Positions 43,739-51,710 of a stretch of 64,000 bases of DNA are shown here, piece after piece. Below the pieces are notes generated by a model that did no database searches, had not been told where the DNA came from, and saw nothing but the letters and a program-made list of their open reading frames with translations. The position numbers were made by a program, and so were the translations under genes. How positions within the stretch are numbered: the stretch's first letter is position 1; every line of letters begins with the position of its first letter. The stretch is from Cryobacterium algoritolerans (GTDB lineage: Bacteria; Actinomycetota; Actinomycetes; Actinomycetales; Microbacteriaceae), in contig NZ_SOFP01000005.1 of the NCBI RefSeq assembly GCF_004402785.1, forward strand, positions 30,158-94,157, written 5' to 3'.

Positions 43739-44764
43739 TCAGACGTAGCTGGCGTGGACCTGGCCCACCTGGCGGCCGCCGCCGTAGACGGCGAGCCCCA
43801 GGTCGGGCAGCAGGGCCTCGACGTCGGTGTGTGCGATCGCGCCGGCATCCGCGAGCAGGCGCAGGGCCACGATGGTGGCGGCCCGCAGGTTGCCGTCGAG
43901 GATCTTCAGGGCAACGGTGATCCCGTTCGGCGCCGAGGCGACCATGATGCCCTCCGCGCCGGTCTTGATGAACAGGCCGAGCCGTTCGATCACGATGGTG
44001 TCCGGCAGCCCGGGGCCGGCGATGACCCACCCGTTCTGCCGCACCGCCTCGGCGAGGAACCCGGCCTCGCGGTAGATCGCGAACGGAGAGTTCGACTTGG
44101 ACGTGGCGATCCGGGCGATGCCGCGGGCCAGGGCCGTCAGCGAGAGGGCGTGCACGGGCGCACCGCAGCCGTCGACCCCGGTCGCGGAGGGCCGTTCGCC
44201 GGTGAACCGCTCGACGACGTCGAGAATGCGCTTCTGCAGCGGATGCTCCGGGTCGAGGTATCCATTCAGTTCCCAGCCGTTCTGCTTGCAGGCGACGAGC
44301 ATCGCCGCATGCTTTCCCGAGCAGTTCATGTAGACCGGGGCCTTGCCGGCTCCCAGCCGCACCAGCGCGTCGCGGGTGGCCGAGTCGTCGGGCCACGCGG
44401 CAGGGCAGCCGAGCGCCGTCTCGGGGATTCCCGCCCGGAAGAGCAGGCCCCGCACGAGGTCGGCATGGCGCTGGGTCCCACTGTGGCTTGCCGTGGCGAT
44501 CGCCGCGTCCTCCCCGCGCAGGGTGACGCCGCTGGCCATCACGGCGATGGCCTGGAACGGCTTCATCGAGGACCTGGGGAAGATGGGGGTCGTCACAGCG
44601 CCGAGGGCGCGGAGGACCGCGCCCTCGCTGGTGAGCACGACCGCGGAACCCGCGTGTCTCGATTCGATGAAGCCGCTGCGCTCGACGACGGCAAGTTCGA
44701 CCGCGTCTGCGACGGTGAACGTGTGTGGACCGTGCAGGGTCGAGGCTGTGCTGGGAGACGTCAC
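43739..44764 (-). CDS. L-asparaginase II family protein
   Basis: This 341-residue protein matches the actinobacterial/rhizobial asparaginase family PF06089, which hydrolyses asparagine to aspartate and ammonium. Family motifs are VVERSGFIESRHAGSAVVL, FPRSSMKPFQAIAVM, ASHSGTQRHADLV, YMNCSGKHAAMLVACKQNGW and GVDGCGAPVHALSLT, all with the conserved Ser, Lys and Cys positions. It is unrelated in sequence to AnsA/AnsB. It starts with a GTG, 15 bases after the GabT gene stop, so it may be cotranscribed with gabT. Confidence 0.9.
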   Translation of the reverse strand: MTSPSTASTLHGPHTFTVADAVELAVVERSGFIESRHAGSAVVLTSEGAVLRALGAVTTPIFPRSSMKPFQAIAVMASGVTLRGEDAAIATASHSGTQRHADLVRGLLFRAGIPETALGCPAAWPDDSATRDALVRLGAGKAPVYMNCSGKHAAMLVACKQNGWELNGYLDPEHPLQKRILDVVERFTGERPSATGVDGCGAPVHALSLTALARGIARIATSKSNSPFAIYREAGFLAEAVRQNGWVIAGPGLPDTIVIERLGLFIKTGAEGIMVASAPNGITVALKILDGNLRAATIVALRLLADAGAIAHTDVEALLPDLGLAVYGGGRQVGQVHASYV

Positions 44765-44779
44765 GAGGTTACGACGGGA

Positions 44780-46162
44780 CTACAGCGCGGCGATCGCGTC
44801 GTCGATGACCGAGAGGGCATCGGCGAGCAGGGCGTCGGTCACGGCGAGGCTCGGCAGGAAGCGGAGCACGTTGCCGTAGGTGCCGGCGGTGAGCAGCAGT
44901 ACACCGTTCTGGGCGGCGTAGGCCGCGATCGACGAGACGGCGGCCGCATGGGGTTCCTTGCTGGAGTCCCCGGTGCCGGGCTGCACGAGCTCGATCGCGA
45001 TCATGGCGCCGCGCCCGCGGATGTCGCCGATGATGTCGTACTTCTCCTTGAGCGCGCCGAGGCCCGCGCGCAGGGTCTTCTCGATCCGGGCGCCTTCGGC
45101 GAGCAAGTCGTTGTTCTCGATCGACTCGAAGACCGCGATCGCCGCGGCGCAGGAGACGGGGTTGCCGCCGAACGTTCCGCCGAGGCCGCCGGGCTGGGAG
45201 GCATCCATGATCTCGGCGCGACCGGTGACGGCAGCCAGCGGCATACCGCCGGCGATGCCCTTGGCGGTGAGCACGAGGTCGGGGGTCCAGCCGAAGTGCT
45301 CGCTGGCGTAGTACTTGCCGGTGCGGGCCATGCCGCTCTGGATCTCGTCGGCGATCATGACGACGCCGTTTGCCGTGCACCAGTCCTGCAGCGCGGTGAA
45401 GTAGCCCTCCGCCGGGACCATGAAGCCGCCCTCGCCCTGGATCGGCTCGACCACGAGGCAGGCGAGGTCGGTCGGGCCGACGACCTTCTCGAGGTAGGCG
45501 ATCGTGCGCTTGGCGGCATCCGCGCCGCTGAGGCCGTCGTGGTAGGGGTATGAACTCGGGGCGTGGTAGACGTCGCTGGCGAGCGGGCCGTACCCGGTCG
45601 CGTAGGGCATCGCCTTGTAGTTCATCGCCATGGTGAGCACGGTGCGGCCGTGGTAGGCGTGGTCGAGCACGGCGACGGCGCGGCGGCCGGTGTACTTGCG
45701 GGCGATCTTCACGCCGTTCTCCACGGCCTCGGCGCCGGAGTTGATCAGCACTGACTTCTTCGGGAAATCGCCGGGGGTGTGCTTGGCGAGCAGTTCACAG
45801 ACGCGCACGTACTCCTCGTAGGGCGTGATCGTGAACAAGGTGTGGATGAAGTCCTGCGTCTGGGCGACGGCGGCCGCGACGACGCTCGTCTCGGTGTGGC
45901 CGATCGTGGTCACGCCGATGCCCGCGCCGAGGTCGATGAACTGGTTGCCGTCGACGTCGACGATGATGGCACCGTTCGCCGTGGCGATGTAGACGGGAAG
46001 TGCCGAACTCACGCCGCCCGAGACGGTGGCCAGGCGTCGCTGCTGCAGTTCGACGGAGCGCGGACCGGGGATCGCGGTCAGGATCCTGCGTTCCTGCGTC
46101 ACCGTGTAGACGGGTACGGCAGAGGTGGACGGGGTAGTCGAGGGCGTCAGCGTGTCAGTCAT
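44780..46162 (-). CDS. gabT: 4-aminobutyrate aminotransferase (first copy)
   Basis: The 460-residue PLP enzyme transfers the amino group of GABA to 2-oxoglutarate. Class III features: VDVDGNQFIDLGAGIGVTTI, cofactor loop INSGAEAVENGVKIARKYTG, DHAYHGRTVLTMAM, VVEPIQGEGGFMVPAEGYF, MIADEIQSGMARTGK and Lys301 in LTAKGIAGGMPL. It is clearly paralogous to the second copy downstream, with most motifs identical. TAAACT lies nine bases upstream of the ATG and may be its -10 box. The asparaginase gene follows 15 bases after its stop. Confidence 0.93.
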   Translation of the reverse strand: MTDTLTPSTTPSTSAVPVYTVTQERRILTAIPGPRSVELQQRRLATVSGGVSSALPVYIATANGAIIVDVDGNQFIDLGAGIGVTTIGHTETSVVAAAVAQTQDFIHTLFTITPYEEYVRVCELLAKHTPGDFPKKSVLINSGAEAVENGVKIARKYTGRRAVAVLDHAYHGRTVLTMAMNYKAMPYATGYGPLASDVYHAPSSYPYHDGLSGADAAKRTIAYLEKVVGPTDLACLVVEPIQGEGGFMVPAEGYFTALQDWCTANGVVMIADEIQSGMARTGKYYASEHFGWTPDLVLTAKGIAGGMPLAAVTGRAEIMDASQPGGLGGTFGGNPVSCAAAIAVFESIENNDLLAEGARIEKTLRAGLGALKEKYDIIGDIRGRGAMIAIELVQPGTGDSSKEPHAAAVSSIAAYAAQNGVLLLTAGTYGNVLRFLPSLAVTDALLADALSVIDDAIAAL

Positions 46163-46252
46163 GGTGCAACTAGTTTACCGACCCGCCCGGCGACCGCGGT
46201 GGCGATTTGCTGCGAGAATCGGTTCCTGCAGCTCGGACCCGAAGGAGACGCC

Positions 46253-46723
46253 ATGATTAATGAGCACCGCTACGCCGTGAAGGTCGCCTGGACCGGGAAC
46301 CGGGGCACCGGCACCAGCGACTACCGCGAGTACGGCCGGGAGCACTCGATCACCGCGGCAGGTAAGGCGCCGATCGAGGCATCCGCCGATCACAGTTTCC
46401 ACGGCGACGCCGACCGGTGGAACCCGGAGGAACTGCTGCTGGCAGCCCTCAGCGAATGCCACCTGCTGTCCTACCTGCACGTGGCCGTGCGGCACGGGGT
46501 CGTCGTCGTCGGCTATACCGACGAGGCAACCGGCGCCATGGTGCAGACGGCGGATGGCGGCGGTCACTTCACCGAGGCCACTCTCCGCCCCCGCGTCACG
46601 GTGGCTGACCCCGGCCAGGTCGACCTGGCCCAGTCGCTGCACGCGGAGGCGGCCAGGCTCTGCTTCATCGCAGCATCCGTGAACTTCCCGGTCAACCACG
46701 AACCACACACCGCCCCCGCCTAA
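46253..46723 (+). CDS. OsmC family peroxidase-like protein
   Basis: This 156-residue protein is an OsmC/Ohr-superfamily thiol peroxidase reducing organic hydroperoxides. Both redox Cys residues are present: Cys69 in LLLAALSECHLLSYLHVA and Cys137 in AARLCFIAASVNFPV. GAAGGAGA precedes the ATG at 46253; the frame is open upstream but unconserved. It lies on the plus strand between two minus-strand gabT genes, divergent from one and convergent with the other, and is the only stress gene in this nitrogen-metabolism region. Confidence 0.92.
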   Translation: MINEHRYAVKVAWTGNRGTGTSDYREYGREHSITAAGKAPIEASADHSFHGDADRWNPEELLLAALSECHLLSYLHVAVRHGVVVVGYTDEATGAMVQTADGGGHFTEATLRPRVTVADPGQVDLAQSLHAEAARLCFIAASVNFPVNHEPHTAPA

Positions 46724-46772
46724 CCCCCCCACTCCGCCTCACCCCGCTCCATTCGGCGAGCCACCCCTCCTA

Positions 46773-46837
46773 CCCGCGAGAGTGCAGTTTTCGCCCCTTC
46801 ACGTCGAGCGAAGGGGCGAAAAGTGCACCCTCGCGGG
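46773..46837. terminator. 28-bp-armed hairpin between convergent osmC and gabT2
   Basis: 46773-46800 and 46810-46837 are inverted copies identical at 26 of 28 positions around a nine-base loop acgtcgagc. The arms contain a T4/A4 run, so transcripts from either side form a strong stem. Its place between convergent genes fits a bidirectional terminator, although no U-tract follows the stem. It may also be a dispersed repeat (see 1831 and 59827). Confidence 0.6.
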
Positions 46838-46888
46838 CTGCACTCTCGGGGGCTGCAGTCTCGGGGGCTGCAGTCTCGCGGGCTGCGA
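46829..46888 (+). repeat. 15-bp tandem repeat between osmC and gabT2
   Basis: About four copies of a 15-base unit close to tctcgggggctgcag run directly on from the right arm of the hairpin, the two central copies identical. It is non-coding and lies in the 3' region of both flanking genes. Confidence 0.7.
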
Positions 46889-46930
46889 AGCGCGGGTGCG
46901 GGGAGCGCGGGGAGCGCGGGGGGACGGCGG

Positions 46931-48268
46931 TTAGGAGCCGGAGAGCGCCGTGAGGGTCTCCTCGATGACGCTCATCGCGTCGTCGATGAGCGCCTCGGAG
47001 ATGACGACCGACGGCATGATGCGCAACACGGAGTCCCAGCTCCCGGCATCCAGCACGATCACGCCGTTCGTGGTCGCGTGCTTGATGATGGCGGTGAGCG
47101 CCTCGGGGTACGGTGCGGTCGTGCCGGGGTGCACGAGCTCGACGCCGAACATGGCGCCCTTTCCGCGCACGTCGCCGACGATCGAGAACTTCTCGGCCCA
47201 GTCGCCGATCCGGGCCCAGAGGGCCTTCTCGACGCGCCTCGCCTCGCCGAGCAGGTCATCGCGCTCGATCAGGTTGAACACGGCCAGGGCGGCGGCGGTG
47301 GAGACGGGGTTGCCGCCGAAGGTGCCGCCGATGCCGCCAGGCTGCACGGAGTCCATGATGTCGGCGCGCCCGGTGACCGCGGCGAGCGGGAACCCGCCCG
47401 CGATTCCCTTGGCAGTGGTGACCAGGTCGGGGATGACGCCGTGGTGCTCGATCGAGTACCAGGTGCCGGTGCGGGCGATCCCGGCCTGGATCTCGTCGGC
47501 GACGAACACGATTCCGTTGTCGGTGCAGAACTCGCGGATGCGGGTGAAGTAGCCGGGGGCGGGGATGACGATGCCTCCGTCGCCCTGGATCGGCTCCACG
47601 AAGAACGCGGCGATCTCGGTGGCGCCGATGTGGGTCGTGATGTAGTCGATGGTCCTCTCGGCGGCCTCTTCACCGGTCAGGCCGTCGCGGTAGGGGTAGC
47701 TCGTGGGGACGCTGTAGATCTCACCGGGGAACGGGCCCATCCCGGCGCGCTCCGGCCAGGGGCGGTAGGTCATCGCCATGGTCAGGTTCGTGCGGCCGTG
47801 GAAGGCGTGGTCGAGGGCGACGATCGCGCGCCGACCGGTGAACTTGCGGGCGATCTTGACCGCGTTCTCGACGGCCTCTGCACCGGTGTTCACGAGTACG
47901 GAGCGCTTCTCGAAGTCGCCGGGGGTTATCTCGGCGAGCTTCTCGGCGACGGCGACATAATTCTCGTACGGTGTGACGGTGAACAGGGTGTGGGTGAGCT
48001 TGGCGGCCTGGGCGGCGGCGGCGGCGGCCACCTCGGTGTTGGCATGGCCGATGGTCGTCACGCCGATGCCGCAACCCAGGTCGATGATCTGGTTGCCGTC
48101 GACGTCGACGAGGATCGCGCCGGCCCCGTGGTCCATGTAGATATTGGCGAGGGTGCCCGCGCCGCGGGACACCGAGCGCAGGCGACGTTCCTGCAGCTCG
48201 ATCGATTTGGGGCCCGGGAGGGCGGTGACGAGTTTGCGTTCTTGGGGGACCGAATACTGGGCAGACAT
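46931..48268 (-). CDS. 4-aminobutyrate aminotransferase-type enzyme (second copy)
   Basis: This 445-residue class III aminotransferase is a paralogue of the gabT copy upstream. It shares VDVDGNQIIDLGCGIGVTTI, NTGAEAVENAVKIARKFTGR, DHAFHGRTNLTMAMTYRPWP, VEPIQGDGGIVIPAPGYF, FVADEIQAGIARTG and Lys287 in TTAKGIAGGFPLAAVTGRAD. The N-terminus and the segment around AGMGPFPGEIYSVPTSYPYR differ most. It may act on GABA, beta-alanine or 5-aminovalerate; sequence reading cannot decide. The ATG lacks a Shine-Dalgarno and has TAAGCT exactly six bases before it. Confidence 0.9.
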   Translation of the reverse strand: MSAQYSVPQERKLVTALPGPKSIELQERRLRSVSRGAGTLANIYMDHGAGAILVDVDGNQIIDLGCGIGVTTIGHANTEVAAAAAAQAAKLTHTLFTVTPYENYVAVAEKLAEITPGDFEKRSVLVNTGAEAVENAVKIARKFTGRRAIVALDHAFHGRTNLTMAMTYRPWPERAGMGPFPGEIYSVPTSYPYRDGLTGEEAAERTIDYITTHIGATEIAAFFVEPIQGDGGIVIPAPGYFTRIREFCTDNGIVFVADEIQAGIARTGTWYSIEHHGVIPDLVTTAKGIAGGFPLAAVTGRADIMDSVQPGGIGGTFGGNPVSTAAALAVFNLIERDDLLGEARRVEKALWARIGDWAEKFSIVGDVRGKGAMFGVELVHPGTTAPYPEALTAIIKHATTNGVIVLDAGSWDSVLRIMPSVVISEALIDDAMSVIEETLTALSGS

Positions 48269-48274
48269 GCCCCC

Positions 48275-48280
48275 AGCTTA
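48275..48280 (-). promoter_or_regulatory. -10-like box of gabT2 (leaderless spacing)
   Basis: Minus strand TAAGCT, then six bases, then the ATG at 48268. The -35 region is poor. Confidence 0.4.
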
Positions 48281-48322
48281 GTTTGCGCCGATTTCCGCCG
48301 TGTTTCGGATGCCCGGCGCGGG

Positions 48323-49120
48323 CTAGACCCGTTCGCGCGGAAACACGCGATCGGCCAGTTTCTGCAGGGTTCCTGAAGGCGGCGATTCGTTGTACTTCCC
48401 GGCCAGTTCCTGCCCGGACAACGCGTGGATCGCGGCCATGATCTCGTCCGTGGCGCCACGCCGTGCCTTGCCTGATTCCGCGGAGCCGTGACGGCTCAAG
48501 TCGATCGGTGTGCCGAAGGTGACGGTGACCTTGCGGATTCGCGGGAACTTCGCCCCGACGGGCTGGATCTCCTGGGTGCCGACCAGCCCCACCGGCACGA
48601 CGACCGCGCCGGTGGTGAGCGCGAGCCAGGCGACGCCGGTGCGGCCCTTGTAGAGCCGCCCGTCGAGCGAGCGTGTACCCTCCGGGTAGATGGCGAAGGC
48701 GCTGTCAGACTCCAGGATGTTGCGCCCGGCGTCGAGGGCATCCTGGGCGGCCTGTCCGGCGCCGCGCTCCACCCCGACCGCGCCGATCGAGGTGAAGAAG
48801 GTGCGGGAAACGAAGCCCTTGAACCCGGTGCCGGTGAAATAGGTGGACTTGGCCAGGAACTGCACCCGTCGCGGCGCGGACAGCGGGATCACGATGCTGT
48901 CGATGAAGGAGAGGTGGTTGCTGGCGAGGATGACCCGGCCCTCGCGCGGGATGTTCTCGCGCCCGGTGATGGTCGGCCGGAAGGCCAGGCGCGCGATCGG
49001 CGCCATGATGCCGTAGCCGAGGAAATAGACGAAGCCCGGGCGTTTCGTGGGCTCTGGCGCCTCCTCGTCCGAAGGGTCGACGAGGCGTTCGTCCTGGGGT
49101 TCGACTTTGGCACCGGTCAC
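48323..49120 (-). CDS. 1-acyl-sn-glycerol-3-phosphate acyltransferase (PlsC family)
   Basis: This 265-residue membrane-associated acyltransferase adds an acyl chain in phospholipid synthesis. The HX4D motif is seen in ASNHLSFIDSIVIPL (about residues 66-80), with KSTYFTGTGFKGF, then the FPEGTR-type motif as YPEGTRSLDG and a VVPVGLVGTQEIQP segment. The first 20 residues are acidic and unconserved. The gene starts at a GTG, with TAGTGT six bases upstream, and is divergent from dxr. Confidence 0.9.
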   Translation of the reverse strand: MTGAKVEPQDERLVDPSDEEAPEPTKRPGFVYFLGYGIMAPIARLAFRPTITGRENIPREGRVILASNHLSFIDSIVIPLSAPRRVQFLAKSTYFTGTGFKGFVSRTFFTSIGAVGVERGAGQAAQDALDAGRNILESDSAFAIYPEGTRSLDGRLYKGRTGVAWLALTTGAVVVPVGLVGTQEIQPVGAKFPRIRKVTVTFGTPIDLSRHGSAESGKARRGATDEIMAAIHALSGQELAGKYNESPPSGTLQKLADRVFPRERV

Positions 49121-49126
49121 CCATCG

Positions 49127-49132
49127 ACACTA
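49127..49132 (-). promoter_or_regulatory. -10-like box of plsC (leaderless spacing)
   Basis: Minus strand TAGTGT, then six bases, then the GTG at 49120. No Shine-Dalgarno is seen. Confidence 0.4.
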
Positions 49133-49227
49133 CCGCCCGTGGCGCCGCACGCCGAAAGGCCGCGCCCGGGCGGCCCGCGAATCCGGCCGGGTGTGCACGA
49201 AGTCGGGCCGTTGCCCGACCCTGCACC

Positions 49228-49233
49228 TAGCAT
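49228..49233 (+). promoter_or_regulatory. -10-like box of dxr (leaderless spacing)
   Basis: TAGCAT, then six bases (gggagg), then the GTG at 49240. The gggagg lies too close to the start to act as a ribosome site. It shares a 119-base divergent region with the plsC signal. Confidence 0.4.
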
Positions 49234-49239
49234 GGGAGG

Positions 49240-50322
49240 GTGCGAAGACGAGTTGTAATTCTCGGGTCCACCGGCTCGATCGGAACCCAGGCCCTCGATG
49301 TCATCAAGGCGAACCCGACCAGGTTCGAGGTGGTCGGGCTGTCCGCGGGCAGTAACCGGGCGCTGCTCGAGAGCCAGGCTGCCGAGTTCGAGGTCGACGC
49401 GACGGCGCTCGGCGCCGACGAGGCCGAGCAATTGGTGCGGGATGTCGACGCCGACGTGGTGCTCAACGGCATCACCGGTTCGGTGGGCCTCGGCCCCACC
49501 CTCGCGGCACTCGTCGCTGGTCGCACCCTCGCCCTGGCGAACAAGGAATCCCTGATCGTCGGCGGTGACCTGGTGAAGTCGCTGGCGGCGCCGGGCCAGA
49601 TCGTGCCGGTCGATTCAGAGCACTCCGCCATCGCCCAGGCGCTGCGCTCCGGCACGGCCGGCGAGGTTCGGCGCCTGGTGCTCACGGCATCCGGCGGACC
49701 GTTCAGGGGGCGCCGCCGCGGCCAGCTGGCGGACGTCACACCCGCGCAGGCGCTCGCCCACCCGACCTGGACCATGGGGTCGGTGGTGACCACGAATTCC
49801 GCCACCCTCGTGAACAAGGGCCTCGAGGTGATCGAGGCGCACCTTCTGTTCGACGTCGACTATGAGCGCATCGACGTGGTCGTGCACCCGCAATCGGTCG
49901 TGCACTCGATGGTCGAGTTCGTCGACGGGTCGACGATCGCGCAGGCCTCGCCTCCCGACATGCGCCTGCCCATTTCACTCGGCCTGGACTGGCCGAACCG
50001 GGTGGCCGCCGTCGGCGCCCCGATCGACTGGAGCACCCCGCAGAGCTGGACCTTCGAACCCCTCGACGACACGGCATTCCCCGCCGTCAACCTGGCCAAG
50101 CACGTCGGCCGGGCCGGCGGAACCTACCCGGCCGTCTTCAACGCGGCGAACGAGCAGGCCGTGGCGGCGTTCCACGCCGGCGCCATCGGATTCCTGGACA
50201 TCGTCGACACCATTCAGCGCGTCGTCGAGGCCCACGAGCAGGATGGCCCGCTCACCCGCGAGTCGCTCTCCGCGGCAGAGGACTGGGCTCGGGCCGAGGC
50301 GGACAAGCTGCTCGCCCGCTGA
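49240..50322 (+). CDS. dxr: 1-deoxy-D-xylulose-5-phosphate reductoisomerase
   Basis: The 360-residue enzyme converts DXP to MEP with NADPH in the non-mevalonate isoprenoid pathway. Motifs are [15 protein letters not shown] (NADPH), [25 protein letters not shown] (metal-binding Asp and Glu), [31 protein letters not shown] and [16 protein letters not shown]. It is somewhat shorter than the E. coli enzyme but complete. In many actinobacteria dxr is followed by the Rip1-type protease and ispG; here an opposite-strand operon separates them. Confidence 0.95.
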   Translation: MRRRVVILGSTGSIGTQALDVIKANPTRFEVVGLSAGSNRALLESQAAEFEVDATALGADEAEQLVRDVDADVVLNGITGSVGLGPTLAALVAGRTLALANKESLIVGGDLVKSLAAPGQIVPVDSEHSAIAQALRSGTAGEVRRLVLTASGGPFRGRRRGQLADVTPAQALAHPTWTMGSVVTTNSATLVNKGLEVIEAHLLFDVDYERIDVVVHPQSVVHSMVEFVDGSTIAQASPPDMRLPISLGLDWPNRVAAVGAPIDWSTPQSWTFEPLDDTAFPAVNLAKHVGRAGGTYPAVFNAANEQAVAAFHAGAIGFLDIVDTIQRVVEAHEQDGPLTRESLSAAEDWARAEADKLLAR

Positions 50323-50365
50323 CACCCCGCCGGCGTCTCGGTGCCGGTGTCTCGGTGCCCGGGCC

Positions 50366-51280
50366 TCAGCGGCGGTAGCTCACCGCGGTCGTGTCGAGGG
50401 CATCCGCCCACGCCGTCGCGGCGACCCCGAGTTTGCGCTCGGTCTCGGCGGAGTCGATCAGGTACGGGACCGTGAACTGGTAGCTCGACGCCCAGATCTC
50501 GTACATCATCGGGTTCACCGCGCCGAGCGCCCGGAGCAGCCACTGCGGATACGCAGCCACCTTCCCATGCGTCCCGAAACGCTGGTTGACCTGGTCCGCG
50601 ATCTCGATCCGGCTCACGGCGGCGCTCGGAACGTGCCAGAGTCGACCCCATTCGTCGTCGTGATCGGCGGCGGCGATCAGGGTGCTGACGATGTCGGGCA
50701 GATAACTCCAGCTGTGCGGGAGAGCGGGCCGTCCGACCGCCCGGGCGGTCTTCGAGGCGAGGATCGAGGTGAAGAAGGTCTCGCCCAGGTGCGCGGTGCC
50801 GGTGGCGCCGGGACCGAAGTAGTCGCTCGCTCGCACCTCGACGCCGCGCAGCTCGCCGCGTTCGTGTGCCTCGCGCACCTTCCGCCAGCCGTCTTTACGT
50901 ACGAGGCCCTTGGCCTCCGTCGTCGATTCCGGTGAGTGTTCGGTCATCGGGCCGGTCGGCGAACCGTACGGGTACAGGTTGCCCATCACGACCAGGGCTG
51001 CGCCGGTGGCGGATGCCGCGGCGATTGCGGCGTCGATCATCGGCGGCCACTGGGTGGCCCAGTCGGTGTACGCCGGATTCGTACAGAGGAAGATCGTCGC
51101 CGCCCCGGCGGCGGCGCGGGTGAACGCGTCCCGGTCGCCGGCGTTGAGCACGACCGCCGTGGCCCCCGCAGCCGCGGATCCGGACCGGGTGCCGATGGTG
51201 ACCCGGTCGCCACGCCCGGCGAGACGCGCGGCGAGCGGGCGTCCGATCAGGCCGGCTCCGACGACGAGTTGTGCGGGCAT
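50366..51280 (-). CDS. NAD(P)-dependent epimerase/dehydratase-like protein
   Basis: This 304-residue protein has an N-terminal Rossmann motif (LVVGAGLIGRPLAARLAGRG), ATIFLCTNPAYTDWATQWPP, a MGNLYPYGSP segment at the usual SDR catalytic position, and RASDYFGPGATGTAHLGETF, as in atypical extended SDR or NmrA-like proteins. The YxxxK Tyr-Lys pair is not convincing, so it may be a non-catalytic or atypical member. The ATG at 51280 follows GGAGG; the open frame upstream would overlap the lipoprotein gene. It is the third gene of the kinase/lipoprotein operon. Confidence 0.8.
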   Translation of the reverse strand: MPAQLVVGAGLIGRPLAARLAGRGDRVTIGTRSGSAAAGATAVVLNAGDRDAFTRAAAGAATIFLCTNPAYTDWATQWPPMIDAAIAAASATGAALVVMGNLYPYGSPTGPMTEHSPESTTEAKGLVRKDGWRKVREAHERGELRGVEVRASDYFGPGATGTAHLGETFFTSILASKTARAVGRPALPHSWSYLPDIVSTLIAAADHDDEWGRLWHVPSAAVSRIEIADQVNQRFGTHGKVAAYPQWLLRALGAVNPMMYEIWASSYQFTVPYLIDSAETERKLGVAATAWADALDTTAVSYRR

Positions 51281-51296
51281 GGCATCCTCCAGGCGG

Positions 51297-51710
51297 TCAG
51301 TGTCCGCAGTCGTCTTTCTTCTTGCAGTCACCGTTGTCCTTGTTGTCGCCCTTGTCAACCGACGGTGACGGCTTCTCGGTAGGGGTGGGCGTCGGCGTGC
51401 TGGCCGCCATCGCGTCCGCGAGGTCGCCGGTTACGAGGTTGATCGCGGACTGGATCTGGGCGGACCTCGCCGCCGAGACCTGCCCGGCCGCAGCGGCCGT
51501 CAGCAGGTCTGCCTGCACAGCGGTGAGTGCGGACTGCGCCCCCCCGAAGTCACCGGCCGCGGCGGCTGTGCTGACGCTCAGCACGCCGGAGCGCAGCTTC
51601 TCGGCGGTTGGGGTGGCCAGTTCCGGGGTCGGCCCGGAGCAGGCGGTCAGTGTGGCGGCCACGAGGAGCGCGGCGGCCACCCCTGAGGCAAGGCGGGAGC
51701 GGATGTTCAT
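51297..51710 (-). CDS. Small lipoprotein of unknown function
   Basis: This 137-residue protein has a signal peptide with lipobox LTAC (Cys24). The mature part is Ala-rich and helical (SGVLSVSTAAAAGDFGGAQS), followed by a Thr-Pro linker and a charged tail GDNKDNGDCKKKDDCGH with two Cys. I do not recognise a family. The ATG overlaps the kinase stop by four bases, so the lipoprotein is made with the kinase and may act with its short extracellular tail. That is inference from context. Confidence 0.75.
   Translation of the reverse strand: MNIRSRLASGVAAALLVAATLTACSGPTPELATPTAEKLRSGVLSVSTAAAAGDFGGAQSALTAVQADLLTAAAAGQVSAARSAQIQSAINLVTGDLADAMAASTPTPTPTEKPSPSVDKGDNKDNGDCKKKDDCGH

Noticed and set aside
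46823..48376. A 517-codon plus-strand open frame opposite gabT2
   Set aside because: It is the complementary-strand shadow of a well-conserved aminotransferase; its composition (Asp/Gly/Val-rich) is what high-GC antisense frames give, and no family is recognisable.
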